A stretch of 64,000 nucleotides of DNA. Origin: Arthrobacter sp. Soil736 (GTDB lineage Bacteria > Actinomycetota > Actinomycetes > Actinomycetales > Micrococcaceae). This document shows positions 9,587 to 17,087 of this stretch, piece after piece; within the stretch, counting starts at the first letter, position 1; every line of letters begins with the position of its first letter. Below the pieces are notes generated by a model. That model did no database searches. It saw only the letters and a list, made by a program, of their open reading frames with translations, and had not been told where the DNA came from. Location: contig NZ_LMSB01000001.1 in NCBI RefSeq assembly GCF_001428005.1, forward strand, positions 143,221 through 207,220, written 5' to 3'. The translations under genes were made by a program, and so were the position numbers.

Positions 9587-10673
9587 ATGATCATCGGTGT
9601 CCCCAAAGAGATCAAGAACAACGAATTCCGCGTTGCCATCACGGCCGACGGTCCTGGTCGAGCGCGGCGCAGGCCTGGGCTCCGGCATCACCGACGAGGA
9701 ATACGCCATCGCCGGCGCCGAGATCGTCGCCGATCCGGACGAGGTCTGGTCCCGCGCCAACATGGTGATGAAGGTCAAGGAACCCATCAAGGCCGAATAC
9801 CACCGCTTCCGCAAGGGCCTGATCCTCTTCACCTACCTCCACCTCGCCGCCGAGCCCGAGCTCACCCGCGAACTCATCAACTCCGGCGTCACGGCCATCG
9901 CCTACGAAACCGTCCAGGAAGGCCGCACCCTGCCCCTGCTCGCGCCGATGTCCGAGGTTGCCGGCCGCCTGTCCGTCCAGGTCGGCGCCACGTCCCTGAT
10001 GGCCCCCGCCGGCGGCAAGGGCGTGCTCCTCGGCGGCGTCCCCGGTGTCCGCCCGGCCAAGGTCGTGGTCCTCGGCGCCGGCGTCGCAGGCACCAACGCC
10101 GCAGCGATGGCCATCGGCCTCGGTGCCGACGTCACCATCCTGGACATCAACATCAACCGCCTGCGCGAACTCGACGCCCAGTACCAGGGCCGCCTGAAGA
10201 CCGTCGCGTCCAACAAGTACGAGATCGAGAAGTGCGTGGTGGACGCCGACCTCGTCATCGGCTCCGTGCTGATCCCCGGCGCCAAGGCCCCCAAGCTGGT
10301 CACCAACGAACTCGTGGCCCGCATGAAGCCGGGCTCCGTGCTGGTGGACATCGCCGTGGACCAGGGCGGCTGCTTCGAGGACACGCGCCCCACCACGCAC
10401 CAGGAACCCACGTACAAGGTGCACAACACCATCTTCTACTGCGTGGCCAACATGCCCGGCGCCGTCCCGAACACGTCCACCTACGCGCTGACCAACGTCA
10501 CCCTGCGCTATGGAGTGGCCCTGGCCAACCTGGGCGTGAAGGCTGCGTTTGAGAAGGATCCCGCCCTCGCCGCCGGCCTGAACATCGCCGCCGGCCACGT
10601 GGCACACCGCTCCGTCTCCGAGGCGCACAACCTGCCCCTGGTATCCGACTGGCACGAGCTGGTCTCGGCGTAA
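9587..10673 (+). pseudogene. ald: Alanine dehydrogenase, frameshifted by a small deletion
   Basis: Alanine dehydrogenase deaminates L-alanine to pyruvate with NAD. The proper start (ATG 9587, GGAG eight bases upstream) gives MIIGVPKEIKNNEFRVAITA, then the frame jumps. The rest (TVLVERGAGLGSGITDEEY onward) continues in another frame to a normal C-terminus, including the NAD loop VLGAGVAGTNAA, the K and H substrate residues in KVKEP and TYLHLAA, and the catalytic Asp in VDIAVDQGG. About 11 residues are missing at the join; an intact gene would be about 372. A GTG at 9597 is in the downstream frame and could yield 358 residues, but that product would lack beta-1 and the substrate-binding Arg15. 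Either a real null allele or a sequence error. Confidence 0.85.
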
Positions 10674-10693
10674 CACCTGCCGGAGTTAGCATC

Positions 10694-10747
10694 GGCTGCT
10701 CCGTAACCGCCCTTTTGGACCCCCAGAACGGCAGTTACGGAGCAGTC
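10694..10747. terminator. Bidirectional terminator between ald and the Gfo/Idh gene
   Basis: GGCTGCTCCGTAAC pairs with GTTACGGAGCAGTC (14 bp, one wobble), and the two arms continue to match with a few mismatches for about 25 nt each. It stands between convergent genes and is followed by a short T-rich stretch. Confidence 0.7.
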
Positions 10748-10767
10748 GATTGCTGTTTAAGCCCGCC

Positions 10768-11826
10768 TTACGCCAGGGTCCGGGCCTGCTCGATCAGTTT
10801 CAGGACCTCGACGGGGCCGGCCGGATCAACGGGGACGGGCAGCGCGGAGGCCGTGCCGCCGTCGGAGATCTTGGCCGCGAGGATCCGGTAGAACTCCGGG
10901 TAGGCGCCGCGCTCGGTGGACAGCCGGTCGAGGTGTCCGTCGCGGCCCAGCTTTCCCGCCCATTCGGGGTCCTCCACACCGTACACTTCGTCCAGCGGGC
11001 CTCCGCCGGCCACAATGTAGGGCTCCTGCGGGTCCACGCCGTGCTTGGTGTAGCCGGCCTCGGATCCGAGCACGCGGTAGCGCGGCCCCTGCTGGGCGCA
11101 CAGCATGTTCATCCACAGGTGGCTCTGCACCCCGGATTCGTGCCGCACCACCAGGAAGCAGTCGTCGTCCACCTTTTCGTCCGGCCGCCGCGCCAGGAGC
11201 TCCGCGTGGACCACAGCGCCGGGCCCGAAGAGCAGCAGTGCCTGGTCCAGCAGGTGGGTGCCGAGGTCGAAGAGGACCCCGCCGCCGTCGGCCGCCGTGG
11301 CCTCCGCCTTCCAGGCCTTGGACACCTCGGGCGACCATCGCTCAAACCGCGATTCGAACCGCATCACCTGGCCCAGCGAGCCGCCCTCCAACAGTTCCTT
11401 GACGGTCAGGAAGTCCCCGTCCCAGCGGCGGTTCTGGAACACGGTGAGGACCCTGCCCAGCCGCTCGGCAAGCGTGATCAGCTCCTGCCCCTGCGCGCTG
11501 GTCACGGCGAACGGCTTGTCCACCACGACGTCGAGCCCTGCCTCGAGCGCGGCCTTCGCCAGGGGGTAGTGCGTGGCGGGAGGTGTCCCCAGGACCACAA
11601 GGTCAAGATCGGCCGCCAGCGCAAGGACGGCGTCGCCGTCGGGCACTGTCTTCACGCCGGGGTACCGGCCGGCGGCGGCCGTCTGGCGTCCGGCGTCGGA
11701 CGTCGCGATGACGTCCAGCGAATAGCTCTGGTCAGCGGCAATCAGCGGCGCGTGGAAAACGCTGCCGGAGAGGCCGTAGCCCACGACGGCGGTGCGGATA
11801 CGGGAGGAAGCGGCATCGGTGCTCAT
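10768..11826 (-). CDS. Gfo/Idh/MocA-family oxidoreductase
   Basis: NAD(P)-dependent dehydrogenase of 352 residues. The N-terminal Rossmann domain has VVGYGLSGSVFHAPLI, and the family lysine motif appears as DKPFAVT. The C-terminal alpha/beta domain carries GGGVLFDLGTHLLDQALLLFG, with the catalytic Asp/His pair. Substrates in this family are sugars or cyclitols; nothing here says which. It is probably co-transcribed with the TetR gene that ends nine bases before its ATG. Confidence 0.85.
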   Translation of the reverse strand: MSTDAASSRIRTAVVGYGLSGSVFHAPLIAADQSYSLDVIATSDAGRQTAAAGRYPGVKTVPDGDAVLALAADLDLVVLGTPPATHYPLAKAALEAGLDVVVDKPFAVTSAQGQELITLAERLGRVLTVFQNRRWDGDFLTVKELLEGGSLGQVMRFESRFERWSPEVSKAWKAEATAADGGGVLFDLGTHLLDQALLLFGPGAVVHAELLARRPDEKVDDDCFLVVRHESGVQSHLWMNMLCAQQGPRYRVLGSEAGYTKHGVDPQEPYIVAGGGPLDEVYGVEDPEWAGKLGRDGHLDRLSTERGAYPEFYRILAAKISDGGTASALPVPVDPAGPVEVLKLIEQARTLA

Positions 11827-11835
11827 GGTGCAACG

Positions 11836-12456
11836 CTACTCCGCAGGCCGGACCACCCGCGTAACAAGCTGGCGCCATGATTCCTCCAGCCGCTCCGGGG
11901 ATACGCCCTGCACTCGGACGGCATACAGGAGCCGCTCCGGATCCAGGGTCGCGCTGAGCGACATGGCCATGAGCCAAGGGTCCGCGTCCAGGCCGGCTTC
12001 GCGCAGCAGGTACTCAATGTGCCGGTGCCACAGCACGGCGGCGGGAACCTCGAAGCGGTTGTACACCGAGTGGTCGGCGGCCCTGGCGAGGTCCCCGTAT
12101 TCCAGGACGTAGCCGATGCGCCCGGCACCGAAGGCGATAAGCCGCTCCAGCGGCGGCGCCCCGGGGCCCAGCGGGGGCGGCCCGAACATGAAACGCCCCT
12201 GGAACTCGGCCTCGGAGTCACTGAGCAGCGTCATCATGAGCCCGGCACGGCTGCCGAAGCGGCGGAAGACGGTCCCCTTGCCCACGCCCGCGCGCTCGGC
12301 CAGCTTGTCCATGGTGAGGCCGTCGGCGCCGCACTCCTCGATCAGCTGCCGGGCCGCACACAGCAGCAGTTCCCGGTTCCGGGCGGCATCGCTGCGTTCC
12401 GGGCCGGAACCGGACGGTGTTCCGGAGCGGATTGGGATGAGGCTCACAAGAAACAT
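11836..12456 (-). CDS. TetR-family regulator
   Basis: 206-residue regulator. The N-terminal TetR domain includes LTMDKLAERAGVGKGTVFRR (about residues 47-66) and a helical C-terminal ligand domain follows. It heads a two-gene leftward unit with the Gfo/Idh oxidoreductase and is divergent from the FMN reductase gene. A palindrome with CGGAC arms stands in the shared 115-bp gap. I see no clear ribosome site before the ATG, so the first few residues are uncertain. Confidence 0.87.
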   Translation of the reverse strand: MFLVSLIPIRSGTPSGSGPERSDAARNRELLLCAARQLIEECGADGLTMDKLAERAGVGKGTVFRRFGSRAGLMMTLLSDSEAEFQGRFMFGPPPLGPGAPPLERLIAFGAGRIGYVLEYGDLARAADHSVYNRFEVPAAVLWHRHIEYLLREAGLDADPWLMAMSLSATLDPERLLYAVRVQGVSPERLEESWRQLVTRVVRPAE

Positions 12457-12470
12457 TCTAGACCGGGGAA

Positions 12471-12499
12471 TATTATCCGGACCGTAGTCCGTTTAGTAT
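12471..12499. promoter_or_regulatory. Divergent promoter with TetR-type palindrome
   Basis: CGGAC-CGTA-GTCCG (12478-12491) lies between a leftward -10-like TAATAT (minus strand of 12471-12476) and a rightward TAGTAT (12494-12499). It is well placed to repress both the TetR gene and the FMN reductase gene. Binding by the adjacent TetR is inference. Confidence 0.55.
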
Positions 12500-12571
12500 C
12501 GGTGAAGGCATTAAGCGCCTCGACATCCAGCCAGCCGGCGGACCCCCCGCGGCCTGAAACAAGGAGTTCAA

Positions 12572-13138
12572 ATGTCCAAGAACACCGTTCTCACCCTCGT
12601 CGGCAGCCTCCGCGCCGATTCCACCAACCGCAAGCTCGCCGAGGCCATCCAGCTGAACGCTCCGGAGGACCTTGAAATCGTGATCCACGAGAGCCTGGGC
12701 AACATCCCCTTCTACAACGAGGACATCGACGTCGAGGGCCAGGTCCCCGAAGCCGCCGCCGCCCTCCGCGCCGCAGCCAACGCGGCAGACGCCCTGCTCC
12801 TGGTCACCCCGGAGCACAACGGCACCATGCCCGCCTCGCTGAAGAACGCCATCGACTGGCTGTCCCGGCCGTTCGGCGCCGGCGCCCTTGCAGGCAAGCC
12901 CACCGCCGTCGTCGGCACCGCCTTCGGCCAGTTCGGTGGCCTCTGGGCCCAGGACGAGGCCCGCAAGGCCGCCGGAATCGCCGGCGCCCGCATCCTTGAG
13001 GACGTCAAGCTCGCGGTCCCCGGCTCCATGGTCCGCTTCGCCGAAACCCACCCGAAGGACGACGCCGAGGTTGTTGAGCAGATCAAGGGCATCTTCGACT
13101 CCCTGGCATCCGCCGACCTCGCCCGCGCAGCAGCCTGA
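12572..13138 (+). CDS. NADPH-dependent FMN reductase / quinone reductase
   Basis: Flavodoxin-like oxidoreductase of 188 residues that uses NAD(P)H to reduce FMN, quinones or azo compounds. The FMN phosphate loop is GSLRADSTNRKLA near the N-terminus, and the family active-site stretch is PEHNGTMPASLKNAIDWLSRP. A strong AAGGAG site precedes the ATG. It is divergent from the TetR gene, which probably derepresses it under oxidative or electrophile stress (inference). A strong terminator follows. Confidence 0.9.
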   Translation: MSKNTVLTLVGSLRADSTNRKLAEAIQLNAPEDLEIVIHESLGNIPFYNEDIDVEGQVPEAAAALRAAANAADALLLVTPEHNGTMPASLKNAIDWLSRPFGAGALAGKPTAVVGTAFGQFGGLWAQDEARKAAGIAGARILEDVKLAVPGSMVRFAETHPKDDAEVVEQIKGIFDSLASADLARAAA

Positions 13139-13148
13139 TCCAGCTTTC

Positions 13149-13188
13149 CGCACGCCCCCGGCAACCTGACCGTTGCCGGGGGCGTGCG
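13149..13188 (+). terminator. Strong terminator after the FMN reductase gene
   Basis: A perfect 17-bp stem, CGCACGCCCCCGGCAAC with its complement, and a 6-nt loop (CTGACC). It ends close to CCGTTA, a weak tail. Confidence 0.8.
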
Positions 13189-13321
13189 CCGTTAAAGCGA
13201 CGGCCTGCCGAGGGCGCAACCAATCCGTGACTGAGCTGCAGCCGAACTGAAACCCGCGGCGACTTCCTCCGCCGTAACGTTTACATACGGGACGTACCGG
13301 GGCAGGAAGTGCGGTGCAGTC

Positions 13322-14173
13322 ATGAAGACCAGCCGGGGCGGCAGGACACGAAGGGCGGCGGCTTTTGCCTGCTGCCTTCTGCTTCCGTTGTGGCTCGGCT
13401 CCTGCACACCGCTTGCTGCGCCCGCTACCGGAGGGTCCGCGGACGCCGGCGCCGCGGCTCCCCAGCCCCGCCCGGCCCCGCCGGCCAGTCCGCCGGAGGA
13501 GGTCGCTGGCCCGGCTGAGGCCGCCGCCGGTCCCGCCGAAGGGTCCGGGTCTGCTGCCGCGTCCGGCCCGGGGACAGGCTTCGGTTCGGGCACGGCCGCT
13601 GACGTGCCGGCGCAGGCCCCCGGGTCACCGGCCACGGACGGCCCGCCCGCGGCTGCCGGCCCGGCCATCCAGGAACTGCCGTCCGCCGGCACACCGGATA
13701 CCCCCGGGTCCGCCGCGGGGCCCAATCCCACGGACCCTAAGAACACAGCGCCCTGGGCAGGCGGCCAGGCCGGCGCCGGAACCGCGGTCTACTACGTTGC
13801 CCTCGACGACGGCGGCACGTCGGGCGTGCGCTTCGGCTGCAACGACAGCCTGGTTGCAGTGCACGACGCCGATCCCTCCATCCGGGAGCCGCTGCACGCC
13901 GCGATGAGCCGGCTGTTGTCCGGCCCGGGGGCGCCGCTGGCGTCCGGCCTCTATAACGCCCTGTCTTCGTCCACGCTGCAGTATGTTTCCGGGTACCTTG
14001 ACGGCACCACAGTGGTGGTCAACCTGACCGGTTCGGTGCAGCCGGGCGGCGTCTGCGACGTTCCGCGGATTGAAGCGCAGCTTACCCAGACCGCCGTCAC
14101 GGCAGTGGGCGCCACCCGTGCGGAGATCTACGTCAACGGCGTCCGCCTGGCCGAGGTCCTCAGCCTGCGCTAG
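13322..14173 (+). CDS. GerMN-domain lipoprotein
   Basis: Exported lipoprotein of 283 residues. A basic N-terminus and hydrophobic stretch end in the lipobox WLGSC, with lipidated Cys28. A long Ala/Pro/Gly-rich, low-complexity region (about residues 30-140) follows, probably spanning the cell wall. The C-terminal half is a GerMN (sporulation/germination) domain ending in TRAEIYVNGVRLAEVLSL. In non-sporing actinobacteria such proteins are cell-envelope lipoproteins of unclear role. Here it is monocistronic, with no two-component LpqB-type partner. The ATG lacks a tight ribosome site. Confidence 0.8.
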   Translation: MKTSRGGRTRRAAAFACCLLLPLWLGSCTPLAAPATGGSADAGAAAPQPRPAPPASPPEEVAGPAEAAAGPAEGSGSAAASGPGTGFGSGTAADVPAQAPGSPATDGPPAAAGPAIQELPSAGTPDTPGSAAGPNPTDPKNTAPWAGGQAGAGTAVYYVALDDGGTSGVRFGCNDSLVAVHDADPSIREPLHAAMSRLLSGPGAPLASGLYNALSSSTLQYVSGYLDGTTVVVNLTGSVQPGGVCDVPRIEAQLTQTAVTAVGATRAEIYVNGVRLAEVLSLR

Positions 14174-14244
14174 GCGCCGGGCCTTTGGGCACGCCTCCCG
14201 CCGGCCGCCCCTGCCTCATTCTCCGGTGTTACATTCCCGCCGCC

Positions 14245-15114
14245 TCATGCCCCGGCGTCACGCGGGGCAAACAGGGCGTCCATCTCGGCGTGGCTGCGGG
14301 CTCCGGCCAGTTCCGACCAGTTGCCGTCGCCGAGTACGTCGGCAGCCACCCGGAACACCGTCGCATACGCCGCCTTCGCCGTGTTGCCGCCGATGCTGAT
14401 CCGCCGCACGCCGGCGTCGTGCAGTTCCCCTACCGAGGCGGATCCGACGCCGGCGAGCGCGTTCAGCGGCGCCGCGATTCTCCGCGCGAGCTCGTGCAGA
14501 ACGTGCAGGTCCGTCACGCCGGGAACGAATATCCCGTCGGCTCCGGCGGCCACGTAGGCGGCGGCACGCTGCAGGGTCTCCTCGAAGGCCGATTCCGGAA
14601 AGCGGCCGGACAGGTATGTGTCCGTCCGGGCGTTGATGAAAAGTGCCACGCCGAAGTCTTCCGCCGCATCCCGGACGACGCCGATCCGGCGGGCCTGTTC
14701 GGCCACGGCGGTGAGCGGATCCCCGCCGGAGTCCTCGAGGTTCACACCCACGGCGCCGGCCTCCAGCACCGCCGTGATGGTCTGCCGGAGCAGGCCATCA
14801 TCAAAGGCATCGTCGGAGCCCGCGTACCCGGTCTCGATGTCCGCCGTTACAGGGAGCGCCGTGGCCGAGGCGATCCGCCGGACCGCCTCCACGGCAAGGT
14901 CCACGGGCAGGTGGTTGCCGTCCGGAAACCCCAGGCTCCAGGAAACGGCGGAGCTGGACGTTGCAAGCGCTGTCGCCCCGGCCTCCTCCACGAGCTTGGC
15001 CGACGCCGCGTCCCACACGTTCACGAGCACCAGCGGCGCTGCCCCGGCCGAGTGGAGCTGATGGAAGGCGGCTGCCTTGGCTGACTGGGCGCTGGCGGAA
15101 CGGTGCGGTGTCAT
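14245..15114 (-). CDS. Isocitrate lyase/PEP mutase-family enzyme
   Basis: 289-residue TIM-barrel enzyme of the phosphoenolpyruvate mutase/isocitrate lyase superfamily, which makes or breaks C-C or C-P bonds next to a carboxylate. Seen are NVWDAASAKLVEEAGATALA near the N-terminus, the metal-binding region TADIETGYAG, and NARTDTYL. The residues do not identify it as methylisocitrate lyase, oxaloacetase or mutase. The start ATG 15114 has GGAG just upstream; the frame stays open far beyond but that part reads as non-coding. It is divergent from a PLP aminotransferase across a shared palindrome. Confidence 0.82.
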   Translation of the reverse strand: MTPHRSASAQSAKAAAFHQLHSAGAAPLVLVNVWDAASAKLVEEAGATALATSSSAVSWSLGFPDGNHLPVDLAVEAVRRIASATALPVTADIETGYAGSDDAFDDGLLRQTITAVLEAGAVGVNLEDSGGDPLTAVAEQARRIGVVRDAAEDFGVALFINARTDTYLSGRFPESAFEETLQRAAAYVAAGADGIFVPGVTDLHVLHELARRIAAPLNALAGVGSASVGELHDAGVRRISIGGNTAKAAYATVFRVAADVLGDGNWSELAGARSHAEMDALFAPRDAGA

Positions 15115-15182
15115 GGCTCCATTCCATGCCTTCGGCGGACGGAGGTAAAGCCTGCCCCGGGATTTGGGAGTTTCTTGGTCAA

Positions 15183-15219
15183 CAACTGTTGCCTTACTGG
15201 CAACAGTTGGTTGTATCCT
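15183..15219. promoter_or_regulatory. 27-bp palindrome and promoter between PEP-mutase-like and aminotransferase genes
   Basis: CAACTGTTGCC and GGCAACAGTTG form a perfect 11-bp dyad around TTACT (15183-15209). It is followed by a TATCCT -10-like box (15214-15219) seven bases before the aminotransferase GTG, so that transcript may be leaderless. The palindrome overlaps the -35 region and could control both divergent genes. The regulator is unknown. Confidence 0.6.
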
Positions 15220-15226
15220 AGGAAAT

Positions 15227-16522
15227 GTGACCCACGAAACACTTGATGCCGCGGCAGCCGTGCTGCCAGCCGAAGCCATTGACGCAATCGAACGCGCGGC
15301 CACGTCCGCCCACCGCCACGAGGAACTCTTCTCGGAGCGCGCAGCAAACATCAAGCAGTCGGCAGTCCGGGACGTCTTCGACATCTCCATGCGCCCGGGG
15401 CTCGTCTCCCTCGCGGGAGGCAGTCCCTACCTGCAGTCCCTGCCGCTGGAAAGACTCGCCCAGACTGCCGCGAGGATCATCGCCGAAGATGGCCTGACAG
15501 CCCTCCAATACGGCGGAGGCCAGGGCACGGAGGAACTCCGCACCCGGATCTGCGAGGTGATGGCCGCCGAGGGTATCCTCGACGCCAAGCCGGAAAACGT
15601 GGTGATCACCGCGGGCTCGCAGTCGGCCCAGGACGTGGCCACCAAGGTGTTCTGCAACCCCGGCGACGTCGTCCTCGTGGAGGAGCCCACCTATGTGGGC
15701 GCCCTCAACACCTTCGAGGCGTACCAGGTGCAGGTTGAGGCGGTGGTGATGGACGACGACGGGCTGGTGCCCGAGCTCCTTGCGGCCAGGATCGCTGCAC
15801 TCCAGACCGCCGGAAAGAACATCAAGTTCCTCTACACCATCCCCAACTTCAACAACCCCTCCGGGATCACCCTGGCGAAGGAACGCCGGCAGCAGGTCGT
15901 GGACATCTGCCGCCAGGCCAACATCATTGTCCTGGAAGACAACCCCTACGGCCTGCTGAGGTATGACGGGGAGCCGCTGGAACCGCTCCGGGCGGCCAAC
16001 CCGGACGATGTCATCTACTTGGGGTCCTGCTCCAAGATCTTCGCGCCCGGCCTGCGCATCGGCTGGGCACTCGTTCCGGCCCACCTGCAGCGCCGGTACT
16101 ACCTGGCCTCCGAAGCCGTCACGCTGTGCCCGCCGACCCTGAACCAGATGCTGGTCTCGGCCTACCTCCGGGATTACGACTGGAAGGGCCAGATCCAGAC
16201 GTACCGCGGCCTGTACGCCGAGCGCTGCCACGCCATGCTGGCCGCGCTGGAGGAGTACATGCCGGAGGGGCTCACCTGGACCCGGCCCGAGGGCGGATTC
16301 TTCGTGTGGGTGACGCTTCCCGCGGGCGTTGACACCTATCCGCTGCTGCGCAAAGCGATCGATGCAGGCGTCGTCTTCATCCCGGGCGCCGCTTTCACTC
16401 ACTCGGACGAGCCGTCCAACAAGCTCCGCCTGGCGTTCAGCGCGGTGCCGCCGGAGGCCATTGCCGAAGGCGTGCGGCGCCTGGCGCCGGTGCTGCAGGA
16501 GGCCATCGACGCGCTGGCATGA
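15227..16522 (+). CDS. PLP-dependent aminotransferase (class I/II, 2-aminoadipate type)
   Basis: 431-residue fold-type I aminotransferase related to the stand-alone LysN/MocR catalytic domain. PLP binding is shown by SLAGGSPYLQSLP, TIPNFNNPSGITL, EDNPYGLLRYDG and the Schiff-base lysine in SCSKIFAPGLRIGW (Lys270). The GTG 15227 start follows a possible AGGA site inside the -10 to start interval. The divergent PEP-mutase-like gene suggests a shared role in a 2-oxoacid or amino-acid breakdown route. The exact donor and acceptor are unknown. Confidence 0.88.
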   Translation: MTHETLDAAAAVLPAEAIDAIERAATSAHRHEELFSERAANIKQSAVRDVFDISMRPGLVSLAGGSPYLQSLPLERLAQTAARIIAEDGLTALQYGGGQGTEELRTRICEVMAAEGILDAKPENVVITAGSQSAQDVATKVFCNPGDVVLVEEPTYVGALNTFEAYQVQVEAVVMDDDGLVPELLAARIAALQTAGKNIKFLYTIPNFNNPSGITLAKERRQQVVDICRQANIIVLEDNPYGLLRYDGEPLEPLRAANPDDVIYLGSCSKIFAPGLRIGWALVPAHLQRRYYLASEAVTLCPPTLNQMLVSAYLRDYDWKGQIQTYRGLYAERCHAMLAALEEYMPEGLTWTRPEGGFFVWVTLPAGVDTYPLLRKAIDAGVVFIPGAAFTHSDEPSNKLRLAFSAVPPEAIAEGVRRLAPVLQEAIDALA

Positions 16523-16546
16523 GCCGCGCTATGGGCAAAGACTGGG

Positions 16547-16565
16547 CCGCACCCCAGTGGGGCGG
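16547..16565 (+). terminator. Hairpin after the aminotransferase gene
   Basis: CCGC-A-CCCC folds on GGGG-CGG around AGT, leaving small bulges. A weak candidate for a terminator. Confidence 0.35.
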
Positions 16566-16655
16566 TAGCCTGAGAACGGCGGCCGGACAGGCGCTGACGC
16601 AGAAGGCAATGAGGCACTGCGCAGGCAGAGCCGGCGAACGAAGAGGAGCAGGGGC

Positions 16656-17087
16656 ATGGGCGGAATCATTGTTGTAGGCGTGGACAAGAGCGGAACCGCC
16701 CGGAAGGCCGCGGAAGCAGCCAGGGACCTCGCCCTGGCGCTCGGTGCGAGGCTGCATGTGGTGTCGGCCTTCGACACCGACCGGACCGAGGTCTACGGCA
16801 GCGGCAGTGACAGGTGGATCGTCTCGGATGCCGGGGAAGCCGAAAAGGTGGCCAAGAACGTCGCCACAGAGCTGGCCGGCGGCGACCTCACCATCACCTA
16901 TTCCTCTGCCCGCGGCAAGCCGGCCGAGGCACTCATCAGAGAGTCCGAACGCCTCGATGCCCGAATGATCGTGGTGGGAAACCGCCGCATGCACGGCCTG
17001 GGGCGCGTTCTGGGCAGCGTGGCCAACAGCGTGGCGCACAACGCCTCCTGCGACGTCTACATCGCCAACACGTACGGCGCCGACTAG
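16656..17087 (+). CDS. Universal stress protein (UspA family)
   Basis: Single-domain Usp of 143 residues, cytosolic. It starts IIVVGVDKSGTARKA and keeps the ATP-binding signature G-x2-G-x9-G-S in VVGNRRMHGLGRVLGSVANS, so it is of the ATP-binding type. AGGAG precedes the ATG. It is monocistronic, and its stop shares CTAG with the convergent acyl-CoA ligase gene. Role: stress or dormancy adaptation, by family. Confidence 0.92.
   Translation: MGGIIVVGVDKSGTARKAAEAARDLALALGARLHVVSAFDTDRTEVYGSGSDRWIVSDAGEAEKVAKNVATELAGGDLTITYSSARGKPAEALIRESERLDARMIVVGNRRMHGLGRVLGSVANSVAHNASCDVYIANTYGAD

Noticed and set aside
9590..10552. The open frame continuing from the ald ATG as a novel Arg/Pro-rich protein
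   Set aside because: After codon 20 it is simply the wrong frame of alanine dehydrogenase.
15115..15390. N-terminal 92-residue extension of the PEP-mutase-like protein
   Set aside because: It would run through the 27-bp palindrome and into the divergent aminotransferase gene, is low in conserved character, and ATG 15114 has its own ribosome site.
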